64,000 bases of DNA from Notospermus geniculatus (taxonomy: Eukaryota; Nemertea; Pilidiophora; Heteronemertea; Lineidae): NCBI GenBank assembly GCA_002633025.1, contig NMRB01001297.1, forward strand, positions 59,707 to 123,706. Direction: 5' to 3'. The notes beneath the pieces are model-generated. The model ran no database searches and was not told where the DNA came from. It saw nothing but the letters and a program-made list of their open reading frames with translations. Each line of letters starts with the position of its first letter. Position 1 is the stretch's first letter. The translations under genes were made by a program, and so were the position numbers. Shown piece after piece: positions 43,601 to 55,600 of the stretch.

Positions 43601-46600
43601 GCTATTTAACTTCCTACTTTCATTCAAGTAAGAGTTTTGCCCTCCTGCGCCCCCTTTTCATCCATAATAACCCCATTGGTACCATAGGTTGGCCCCAGGG
43701 CCTTCACATTCGAAAAGTTCCCTTGTACTTCGGACTGATTTTAGTCATCTGTGTTCCTTTTCAGCCAACGGTGCTATGCCGTGGAAGCCTACCAAACAGC
43801 GGGCATGCGAGGTGTCCTGCCCCCAGGATTGCCAAGTCGGGGAGTGGCAGAGCTGGTCACCGTGTTCCAAGAGCTGTGGAAAGGGTGGAGTACAGTCACG
43901 GACACGCCCGACGCTCGTTCCCGACATGTTCAACGGGAGGGAATGTCCGGCACTCGTTCAGACCCGGAAATGCGAGCAGATTGAATGTCAGTGGTGGTAT
44001 GTTGGTAAGTATGTTTGGTAGACTGGTTCCCTGCGGGGGTAAGACGTTGAGATAACAGAGGTTATGCAATGGATATCTTTGGGCTGTAACGTTAGATTTC
44101 TAGGCTAAGTGGGTCACTTCTCAACAAGGCACACTACTTCCTCATTATAAGGTTTTCACAAAGCGTGCCCTACAGGCCACAGTGTACAAGCAGCAGCGCT
44201 AAGTTTCGGTCCAGAGATAGTTTTAGGCCTAGGTGTACCTGTACACCAAATTTCAGGTTTGTAACCCAAGCAGTTAAGAAACGTGCCACTCCTGTTACAG
44301 GGCTCGAAAATAAGGTTTTAAGGCCTGGAGCTAAAAACAGCTTCCGGCTGTTGAAAATATATGCTCTCTCCGCAGCTGTTTCTAATTCCTCTGAAGCTAA
44401 ATATTTGAGCCGATCTGCCGTTATCACCTTGGGTTCGCTTGATGCACTCTTTGAAAATGAAGAAATAAAATAAAGTCAAATGACTGTCGAAGTTTGTAGT
44501 CCAATCCAAGTGAATGTGTGAGCATAATCTTCTGCCATCTTCAGCCATGAAGGGTTAATTCGTCCTACGCAGCCTACACAAGGCGATGCTAGGCCTTTGA
44601 TAATACTGTATTCAAACATAGATCTAGAGTTTGCATACCTCTACTATAGGCCTATTTCATCCAGCTCCCCACAAGTCAGAGCAGTAGCAGACGACACTCT
44701 GAATCAGAACTCCGTCAGACATCAAAAGGATGCCGCGTGCCACTTGTGTTTATGACCCGTCAATCATTCAATTCCAAGAACTGCTGCGTTAGCCGTTGGC
44801 ACTGACGACCGTCTGACTCATGGAACTTGCTGACTGTTTGATAAGAACACCTGTAGGTCAACATACAATGAATCACTACCAACTTGAGGTGAGATGGAGT
44901 TCTCACCGCTGAATGAGAGGTGCGCAAAGAACTGCGCAGTTCCCCGCTCTGAAGCAAGCATGGTCGGCAGCGGGTTTTTAGCGCCAAACAGCTGATCATG
45001 TTGGTCTTGCAGGGATTATTGATTGAATGTTTGGTTTGTGTGAGGAAAGATTCGGTCACCACATGACCAGTGTGATTCAGTAGGCCTACACTGCATAGGC
45101 CCTAAATTAAACAGCCAGATGAGCCTGGCGCTATTTATAGCGCCAGACAACCCAGGTTTTGACCTGTGTCTGGCGCTGTTGTGTGGTTGCTAGGCGCAAA
45201 AGCGCCGGAGCGCCGGACTATTTTCGAGCCCTGTGTTAACGACAATGGACGACACACCATGAGAGAAGCTCGCCTCACAGAGGTGAGCTAAAAAGTGCAC
45301 AGTGGCGCCCCCTTTAATGGTCTAGATATAACCCTGTATCAGAGCTGATTCAACTGTCATCAAGCCTATTTCACACTCTTTCAGGAGCTTGGGGAAAATG
45401 CTATCTCAACCGTGGTCACACCAGTTGTGGTCCCGGAGAAATGACCCGCCTTGTCTACTGCCAAGGTGCACACGATGAAATGATCAATGAGAGGTACTGT
45501 ACGAGGCAGAAAAAACCTGCGTCCTCCGAACCCTGCACCGTCCCGTGTCCGAATGATTGCGTAGTGTCGGACTGGTCCAGTTGGAGTGAGTGCAGTAGGA
45601 GCTGTGGTCCGAGGGGTGGGATAAAGTCTAGAACGAGGAGAATCTTAGGTGAGGACTGTTAATGTTATGCATTCCTCTGTCCCATTTTCCATAAAGGGAG
45701 ACTCCACTCATTGTAAACTTTTCAATTTTTATCAATCCATGGAGACTGTTGCTATGAGTTGTGATGTCACTAGTGTCAATAGGCTGATGACCTTTGTAGT
45801 CAATGACCTAATACTGTGACTGCCTAGGCCTATTGTTTTTATTTCAAAAAATTTTACACAATGAATGGAGAGTCTCCCTTTAAAAATCTCTGCAGGAAAT
45901 TTCAGCATATATCATGTACCTCATGGAAAGAACAGTGAAGTAAAAAAAATTAAAGTTTGGGTTTATAGTCTGATATAAACAATGGTAGAGGTGTCATCTG
46001 ACTTTACACTTTAACCCCAGTCTATCCTGAAACCTTTCAGTAGAACTCAGATGAGCTGCTCATTCAGTGCTACAATCTGAGCTTTTCCGACCGGTACCCA
46101 TTTATACACCTGGGTGGAGAGAGGCCAGTGAGGCAAAGAGACTTGACCAAAGTCTCACGCCACAGTGGGATTCGAACCCGTGACCCTCTGACCGCTAGTC
46201 GGAGACCCGAACCACTACACCACCGTGGCTCCCCAATAATGATAATTTCTTCTTTCCCCTTTTAGCTTATGGTAAAAATAGTTCCTCCTGTGTGCGCCCT
46301 GATCAGCTCCAGGAGACCAAACCATGTAACCAGATCTCATGTAGCACGTACACCTGGCAGGTGTCGGCATGGGGGAAGTGTGAGAGGAACATCACGGCCA
46401 CGAGCGTCGAGGTTTATCGCTTCTTGGGAATCCTCACGGACGACAACGGAGTTCAGAAACGGACAGTGTTCTGTGAGACGGATACCGGTGGTGTCGCACC
46501 GGATGCCGTCTGCGACCAGGAGTCGAAACCGGTCAACGAGCAGATCTGTACGTTGCCGTCGTCCCAGGATTGTGTGCTTAGTGGTTGGTCCACTTGGTCC

Positions 46601-49600
46601 GCCTGTACTCAAACCTGTGGAAAGAACGGCCATCAGGTCCGGGTCCGTCTGATTCTGATCCGGTCAAGAAATAGCGGGAAACCGTGTCCAACACATGCGA
46701 ATGAGAATGGTGAAGTACATGAAGAAAAGTTTTGCCCAAAACGACCTCCGTGTCCGAATTATAAGTGGAATGTGAACAGGGCGTGGAGTGCGTGTTATGT
46801 GCCGCGGACGGGTTGCGGTCAGGGTTACAAGACGAGGAAAATCACGTGTAAAAATGGGAGGCAGAAAGCTGATCAAGGTGAGACGTTGTACCAAATGGAT
46901 TGAGATATTTTTGTGGATCTATGTGCTGAGGGGCCATCCATTTAGTATGTACGCACCAAAACCCGGATTTTTGGCCTCCCTACCCCTGTATGCACTTGTA
47001 CACATTGGTATCAACCCCCTCTCCATTGCAGCAGGTCCTGGGTTCGAAACCAGCACGGGCCATATGGGATTTTATTCCCGGCTCTTCACGTCCGTCGCAT
47101 GGGACAGTAAGCCATGGTGCCTTGACGTTGTTCCTTTACAAGGTCAATTAACAGAGTGATCTCATGTTCCAAGTGAGGAACATGAGTAGCTTGAGATGTC
47201 CTCCTCCGTACTTACCAGGGCCAATAATGCTATGGCGTCAGCCCTGGCGGAAAAATCAAATACAAATACAAATAAACTTCGTGTCCTTTCAAAAGTTGTT
47301 GCATTTGCTGGGATTATTTTAGCTCAAATCTGTTTTCTTATCAAATTCAACCATTTTATTCCAGCGTTGTGTCTTAAACATGACGGTGAACCCCCGGCCA
47401 AACAAGAGAAGTGCTTCATTCCGTGTGCAGGAGATTGTGAACTTTCCCCGTGGTCTGATTTTGGTCCTTGTTCACAGTCCTGTGGTGAGAAACCTGGAAA
47501 AAGAATCAGGACTCGTAAACTAGCAAACTATGGTATGTATACTGAATCAAAAACATAAAGACATGTTGTCAGTCTGCCATTTGTGTCTCTGAGCTGCCCT
47601 CGCCAGTTGGCAAATTGGCTGCTAGGTTCGGTTGCCACAAAAAAGCGTGGGAATCTGGACGGCTGATGTATAAATGGCATGAAATTTTAGCGCTATTTTC
47701 ACTCTGCTGCTGTGATGCCGTCACAGAGAGGAACCAGTCTTGGTGATCGCAGCGCCATCTTCAGCACACACGGACGAGCTGTTGATAGTAATATTCGCCT
47801 GAAGATGGCATTTCAATCGCTCAGTTTGAACCAATCAGCAATGGTACTCGTACATTAACATTCATTACCGTACCGCAAGTATTGGTGACACTCTGACCGG
47901 CACAGTTTTGAGATTGTTCTGACCGGCGTTCTTTGCTGCATGAAAACTTGATAGTTTCTACAGGTTGGAAACAGGGTTTCGCGACCTGTACCTTAAAAAA
48001 TCATCACTTTTACTCGCCAATTGGCGACCTGACCTTGTGGTCCACTCACCTGAGCCAAATTTCTTGTCGCGAATGGTGAGTAAAAACGCTACTTTTCGAG
48101 CACTGCAGATCCAACAGTAATCATAGTGATCTTTGATACATTGAATGAACACTGACTTGCCTACAATGAACACTTTAGAAATTCCCCATCAACGTTCAGT
48201 GTAGATAGGTTCTACTGTATTTTCTCGTCTACGATTTTCAGATCATTTCAACAATGCCAGCACCGCTTGTCCTCATATCACACAGTCAGACTTGGTCCAG
48301 TCGATCCCATGTGGTCAAGGAGAGTGTCCTAAGTTTACCTGGGAACTTGGGGGTTGGGGAAGCTGTATACTAAACTCAGGTAAGTTTACTACCACTAGTA
48401 GATTTGAAGGAATTTCTTGGGCATATTTGGGAAATTTACCCACCTGATCAGTGTTTCCACCAGGTATTTTTTGAGGGGGGGGGGGGTAAAGAGAAAATAN
48501 ATTCCTATACATGTAGATGACGCCATCTGTGGTAGTGGTCGTAAACAACGAGCCAGCTTCTGTAAGAAGAATAAAATGCAGTACGTCCCGAGACAGCAGT
48601 GTGAGGGGGACGTCGGGATACCTGTCACATATACACCATGTGATATCCCATGTGCTGAAGACTGTCAAATGAGTCGGTGGTCGCCCTGGAGCAGATGTTC
48701 GGCCAGTTGCGGTGAAGGTAAGAAACATTAGTATTGGCATAAAGACATCAAACCCATAAAGCAACCACTTGGTTTCCGACATTCTGAGAAAAACGTGATA
48801 CCCAAAGAAATTTTCAATGAAACTTTCTCCAATTGTTTTATATGTGATAGCTATGGGTCTTCTCCATGATGTGTGAAAATTCCATACGATTCCATTCAGT
48901 AGTTCTTGTGATATGGAACATTTAGCAGCCAGTCCCCTTCCGCACAATGTGTCTCTGCTATACATTTAGATAGACTACTGTACATATGTACAGGGATGTG
49001 ACCAACAGGTTTATCCAGCCCTGGCACCTTTATGAATTGGTCATTCTTCACCAATTTGGGCTCAGGGCTAGTGGATTGTTGGATGCTACGGCCACCAACC
49101 CAAATTTGATTAGAAATATTATTTTAACAAGGAAATTAGGGTGATAAGAGCCATCTGGTGAGAAAAACTGGAACTCATCGGACAAGCACCAGCGTGTGCC
49201 CAAGTGGTTGCTTTAGGGGTTTGATGTCTTTATGGAATTGGTGATTTCAAGGCTCATGTGCTAGGCTTTGTTTCAGAATATTTCGTCGATAAGTGTGTGT
49301 CAGATTTAGTAGTGCAGTAGAAAACGCGCAAGTCGGATTCAAGTGGACGAGACAAATTCATCCAACTTAGAAGAAATCCGCCTTGTGTAAAAATCGGATA
49401 AAATCGAAGTTGTGTGAAAGTTGGACAAAATCTGACTTCTGGCTTGAGGAAGGGCAAAACGGCAGAGATGGAAATGGATCCAAAGCACCAACCTGAATAA
49501 AAACACATGAACTGAAGAGGAGTGCGCCGAATGCATGATAGATTTTCATTGGAAATGTATTAGAAGGGACCTGGCCATTTCATCCAAGATAGCCGAAAAT

Positions 49601-52600
49601 CCGGCTTGTAGTGTCCAACTTATGCGATTATTTTTTATTGGAAAAACGTTACAAAAAGTCGGGACTTCTTGAAGTCATGAATCTGACCAGAAATCGACCC
49701 CATGACCAGCCTGTATCTTTCTACTGTACCACCTGACGTCCAAAATGTTGCAAATTTGTACCTCGTCCACAGGTATGATGAAGAGAACGAGAGAGGTTGT
49801 GAAGGGACCACGTCACGCTGGTCGTCCGTGTCCACCACTCGAGGAATCCACGCTCTGTACAGCTCGGTCATGCAAGCAGTTCATTTGGGCTGTTGGCGAG
49901 GTGAGACACACTGTTTATTATTGGTTTGTTGGTGTTTACTACACTTTTGGTTTTAGTGCGAGATTCAGTGTATGCAAGGCTTCATTTAAGCGGATTCCCA
50001 TCGCGGTTTACAAATGAAAAATGGCACTTTGCGAATTGAAGTAAAAAATTGTTAAAATGATTCGCACTGGTAGGGAATCAAAGCGGCACCTTCCATTCCA
50101 TGCTACTTATCCATGGTGCAAATAATATAACCTTGGCCTAGGCCTTATCGTCGCCAGACCATCTCTAGGGCGCACATCGAATTAAACATACATCTTTATC
50201 ATAATACATGTGTTGTGTGCGTTGCAAGTCGTAACGATGTCGACTAATCGTCCTGCCATCTCTAGTCTGTAGATCGAACTAAACGTAGCTAGTCGTAGTT
50301 GCTGTCTGCATACACGAGTCAGCTATTTTAAACATGCTACAGATAGGGCTCAGTGATATTCTGAGACACTGCTGTGCTAATCGAATTATAGAATTGCTAA
50401 TCAAATCATGTGTATCACAAATTTTGATTAGCAAATTTGCTAATCATTCAAAAATTCCTAGATCAAGCTTTGGTATGTGAATGGTTGATACTCAGCAAAC
50501 CGGCCAACTTGTAAAAGCTACAATATCTTCACCTCATTTTCCAGTGGGGGCCATGTAAAGTCAAGTATGGCTTCAACTGTGGAGAAGGAGAACAGGGGAG
50601 ACGTGTGGTATGTCCAGCAGGAGAGAGACTGGAGCAGGAATGTGAGGACAGATCACTGAAACCACCCACAAAACAGGACTGTGAGATTCCTTGCATTGGT
50701 AAGACATAGAGTAACTTACTACTGGTCAAACTAATCTCTTTCTGAGTGACCAATGGATGATATAAAGTATTGTAATATAGGACATTCCTCTAAAAGAGTG
50801 CAGCACCTGACGGGACAGCGTCCAAGACGTCCCGCACGTCAATCATGATGTTTTGAGGCGAGACGAAAAAAAATCAGATTGTTTCACGACGTCATGATCG
50901 CTGAAACAACCGGATTTTTTTTCGAGTCACGTCATGCGTTCAGAAATGACGTGCGGGACGTCATGACGCTGTCCCGTCAGGTGCTGCGCTCTTTTGGAGT
51001 GATAGAGTCTATTAAAAACTTCTCATTCTCACTCTCATCATGTTTTATGGGGCATGAAATAATAACAGGTATCTAAGGTGAAAGACATAGCTTCCTACCG
51101 GACTCGAACCCACGGACCCTCGCATAAGGCATCCATCACCAGCACTCGGGCAGCACGCGTTAATCCAAATCCTCATCTTTAAAAAAAAGATGGTTCAATG
51201 ACCTCTGTTAAACGAGGCGTCCCTCACCCTGCGAGTAATCCAACCTCCAAACCTAAACAGTTTTATGTTATGCAAGGGGTCACATATAAAGGAGATACAT
51301 GTACAATTAAAGGACATGAAATGATAACAGGTTTCTAAGGTGAAAGACATCGCTTCCTACCAGACTCCAACTCCAACNCATCAATCGCCAGCACTCAAGG
51401 CACTTCCTGTTTTAGGGCACAACTTGTCACGTGCTCGTCAGTCGTCTTTCTGTTTTCATAAGATGTTTCAATGCCTCAGTTTGATTTTCAGGTAACTGTG
51501 TCACAAGTCCGTGGTCAAGTTTCAGCCGCTGTAAATGCGACGGAGAGAACGTGACTGAAGGAACCATGTGGCGATCACGTCATGTGATTCGTGAGCCTGC
51601 CCCCAGCGGCAAAGACTGCGCTCAGTTGAACCAGACCCAGGCATGTCCCTGCCACACTTATACCCTTGTCAAGGGTGATTGGACTATCTGTCAGCCATAT
51701 AACAAATCATCATGTGGTGCTGGTAAGTTGATTCAGTAACTAGATAAGAATTTTATCTGTATGGGGCCTCAGCTGTTTGTAGGACTCTCTCCCCATTTTG
51801 TCACCACGGGGCCGAACTGTGAGCTCTCGTTGGGACATAAAGCCTAGCGTACATCGGCCTTGCGACTGGAAGTAACAGAACCCAAAAGTCGCTATCGATA
51901 TAGCGGTACCCGTTCCATGCACATCGGTTACGACAGGTCATTGCGGCAACAACTGGAACAATCCAGTCTTCAATCTGGAGCGCGCACATCGGACAGGCAA
52001 TGGGTCTGAATGCTACATGGAAATTGTCGATGTCTTCCGATCGGACCACTCAGGAGTATTTTGTGGAATTATGTGACCAGGTGTGCTCCACAAACGAGGA
52101 AATTGATTGCCAGCGTGCATACATCAGAAGCAACTGAAGACGACTGGAAGCAACAAGTAGAACATGAGCAACTGGCCGGAACTAGCGGCAACGGTCGGAA
52201 ATAGCATTGTTGGTGCGCGTACATCGGCCTGTTTGAGCATCTGATCAGTTGCTGCTGGTTCCAGGTAGTTGCCAACCTTTGCCGGAAACGCAATTGCCGT
52301 TAGTTTGTTGCAGTCGCAAGGCCGATGTACGCTAGGCTTAAAATGTAGAGTTCTCCATCTTATTCCATTCATTGTGAATACAAGTCACTAATATTCACAT
52401 CACACAGTGCATATTACTTTTTATTGAAGAACTAGTTTTAGTCTCCACTGACTTCATTATTCTGAGAACTTTATTATGGTTTCCGATCATCAAGATCGGA
52501 AACCATATAGTAGTTGGTCGTGGTGTCTGTCCGTCCGTCTGTCTGTCCGTCTGTCTGTCTGTGTATCTGTCCGTCTGTGTGTCTGTCCGCCCTGTAACTC

Positions 52601-55600
52601 GGCTACTGCCACAGCTACAGCCCTGAAAGTAACTCACCCCAGGTAACTTGATCCTGGCTACACGATGAGCTCATTGTTACATGTCTCAGACATGTGGGTC
52701 ATGGTGATATTGATATATCAAATGTTGATATTTTGCCCATCCCTTTCTGTTAAGCGCTGGTAACTTGGCTCCTAGACCAGTAACAGTTCTATTAAGTTCC
52801 ATCCACATGTTCATGGATCAGGGCAACTTACTGGGATCATCAACTTTCATCTCCAGGGTCAGTATCACATTGATATTATCAAATTTGATATTTTGAGATA
52901 TCTTAGGATCTCGTCCAGATAGCAACTACATTTTTGCCTTACCCCATCATAGTCACTCACGGATGTTATTGCAACTAATATTGTCCACATGGAGTTTGCA
53001 GGTCACATGATATTTACTGATATCATGGTGATATTCGATATGTAAATTTGATATTCTGAAATAACTCGACAGCTGGTGTAGGAGGAAGCATAAAACCTTT
53101 ACCTCTAAGGGGTTATCACTTATGCTCTTTCAGATTATGCAATGACCTTGAGTGTTTGAGGTCAAGGTCAAGGTCAANNNNNNNNNNNNNNNNNNNNNNN
53201 NNNNNNNNNNNNNNNNNNNNNNNNNNNNNNNNNNNNNNNNNNNNNNNNNNNNNNNNNNNNNNNNNNNNNNNNNNNNNNNNNNNNNNNNNNNNNNNNNNNN
53301 NNNNNNNNNNNNNNNNNNNNNNNNNNNNNNNNNNNNNNNNNNNNNNNNNNNNNNNNNNNNNNNNNNNNNNNNNNNNNNNNNNNNNNNNNNNNNNNNNNNN
53401 NNNNNNNNNNNNNNNNNNNNNNNNNNNNNNNNNNNNNNNNNNNNNNNNNNNNNNNNNNNNNNNNNNNNNNNNNNNNNNNNNNNNNNNNNNNNNNNNNNNN
53501 NNNNNNNNNNNNNNNNNNNNNNNNNNNNNNNNNNNNNNNNNNNNNNNNNNNNNNNNNNNNNNNNNNNNNNNNNNNNNNNNNNNNNNNNNNNNNNNNNNNN
53601 NNNNNNNNNNNNNNNNNNNNNNNNNNNNNNNNNNNNNNNNNNNNNNNNNNNNNNNNNNNNNNNNNNNNNNNNNNNNNNNNNNNNNNNNNNNNNNNNNNNN
53701 NNNNNNNNNNNNNNNNNNNNNNNNNNNNNNNNNNNNNNNNNNNNNNNNNNNNNNNNNNNNNNNNNNNNNNNNNNNNNNNNNTCGGTCCGATGTCCCTCTC
53801 TTGTTGTTCTAGGTTTGCAAGAAAGACCCGTGGTTTGTCAACGTGATGACGGAAGGATCATGCCCATATCGTACTGTCCCAAGGTCCTGTTCAGCACCAC
53901 TAAGAGCTGCCATGTGGCGTGTCCCATTGACTGTAAGGTTGGCGCGTTTGACCTCTGGTCTCCCTGTCAAGAATGTGCCAAAAACTACCAGACCAGGTCA
54001 AGGCCAATCATCGTCTATCCAAACCGTCACGGGCGGAGCTGCCCGGGGAATGACCAGCTAACACAGGTAGGGTTAGGTTTCAATATGTGACCCTCCACAG
54101 CAAAACCAGTCACATGTCGCTCTTAGCTTGGCAGGTTGAGACCAAATGTTTGTCACTTTCAGTATTGTCTGTCTATTGTGAAATCTGAAACAATCTATTT
54201 CTTCCATTCTCTTCTGGTGCCATCTTAGTTCGTTGAAGCTCACCTTCCGTCTTTGCGACATGCGACTGGTTTTACTGTGGTGGGTCACATATATGTCCTG
54301 ATATGCAAATTCCCTCGAACCTGGACTCTTAAAGGAGCACAGCATGCAATCTCTGTTATTTTGACTGCCACCTAGCGGCAGCAGTACGAACTAAAAAAAT
54401 GCCATTACAAAATGTACATAGTACATAGGGTACATGGGGTTGGAGAGTGGCGCACATGGCGATGGTGGCACCGGCTGCCGAGAAAAAGTTGCAATACCGG
54501 GTTCCTTTCACTCATCTGCCCCAGGTTTGAACAAACGACATCTTCTTTTGAAGTTTTCTAAAATCCGTGGAAATAAATTGGAAAAATTTGAAGAAACTTT
54601 CTTGTGATGGTTCAAAGAAACAACCTTTCTTCAAATATTTTTCAACCAGTACCATAGGATGTGAGAAAACTTTGACAGAAGATGCCGTCTGCTGGACTCT
54701 GGGAGCAGATGAGTAAGAAGTTGACTGTCTGACCCCTTAAAGCGGATTGTTCGCGTCTGTCCAAAGTGAACCAAAAATAATAAAACAACCCGTTTTATTC
54801 GTAACAACAGCTGGTAAATGCATTGCGGCGGCCGCTCCGGAAACTGTTCTGTGGAATCTTTGACTCGGCGCGAATAGTCCGCTTTAATTCATGTGAAAAC
54901 ACGAGGTTTGTGAACGTCAGCGATATGAATTCACTCTTTGTTTTTCAGAATCGTACCTGTAACTTTGAGCCCTGTAACCTCTATACCTATAACTGGTATC
55001 GAGGACCGTGGAGTGCGTGCAACATTGAAGGCAATGGTTGTGGGTTTGGAGAGCGCCATCGTGTGGTGGAGTGCCGGAGAAGCGACGACACTGTGGTCAA
55101 AAATATCCATTGCCTTCTGAAAGGTTCGTTTTCGGTTTCTGTATCCATAAAGGCAGGCCTTGCCGTTTGACGGGCGCGATTTTGCATGCACCTCGCAAAC
55201 AATAGAAATTCTATTGTTTGCGAGGTGCATGCAAAATCGCACCCGTCAAACGGCAAGGCCTGTAAAGGGTGTTTAGCCTAATCAGCATACCGGTACAAAT
55301 TCTGCATTACACAGGTTAAAGGCCTAGAAAACTATTGTTCTGCTTTCTGTATGCTGCCTGATCTCTGGTATTTACCCACAAGATGATCACACGCATCTAT
55401 CTTTCCTGCGTCTCAGTGTGAGAGGACAAAAGAAAGTGTTGGACAAATTCTAGACAAGCCTGCCTGATCGTTCAACATTTCCTTTGTCCTCTTGGACATA
55501 GACGCAGGACAATTGGACGCGTGTGATTATCCTATAATCCTGCAAGTAAACGCCACTGGTGAAGTACCATACAGACATCAGACAATAGTTTTCTAGGCCT

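Noticed and set aside
53152-53812. Long open frame entering the THSD7 exon from the gap
   Set aside because: N-derived; the exon starts at 53813 after ttgttgttctag.
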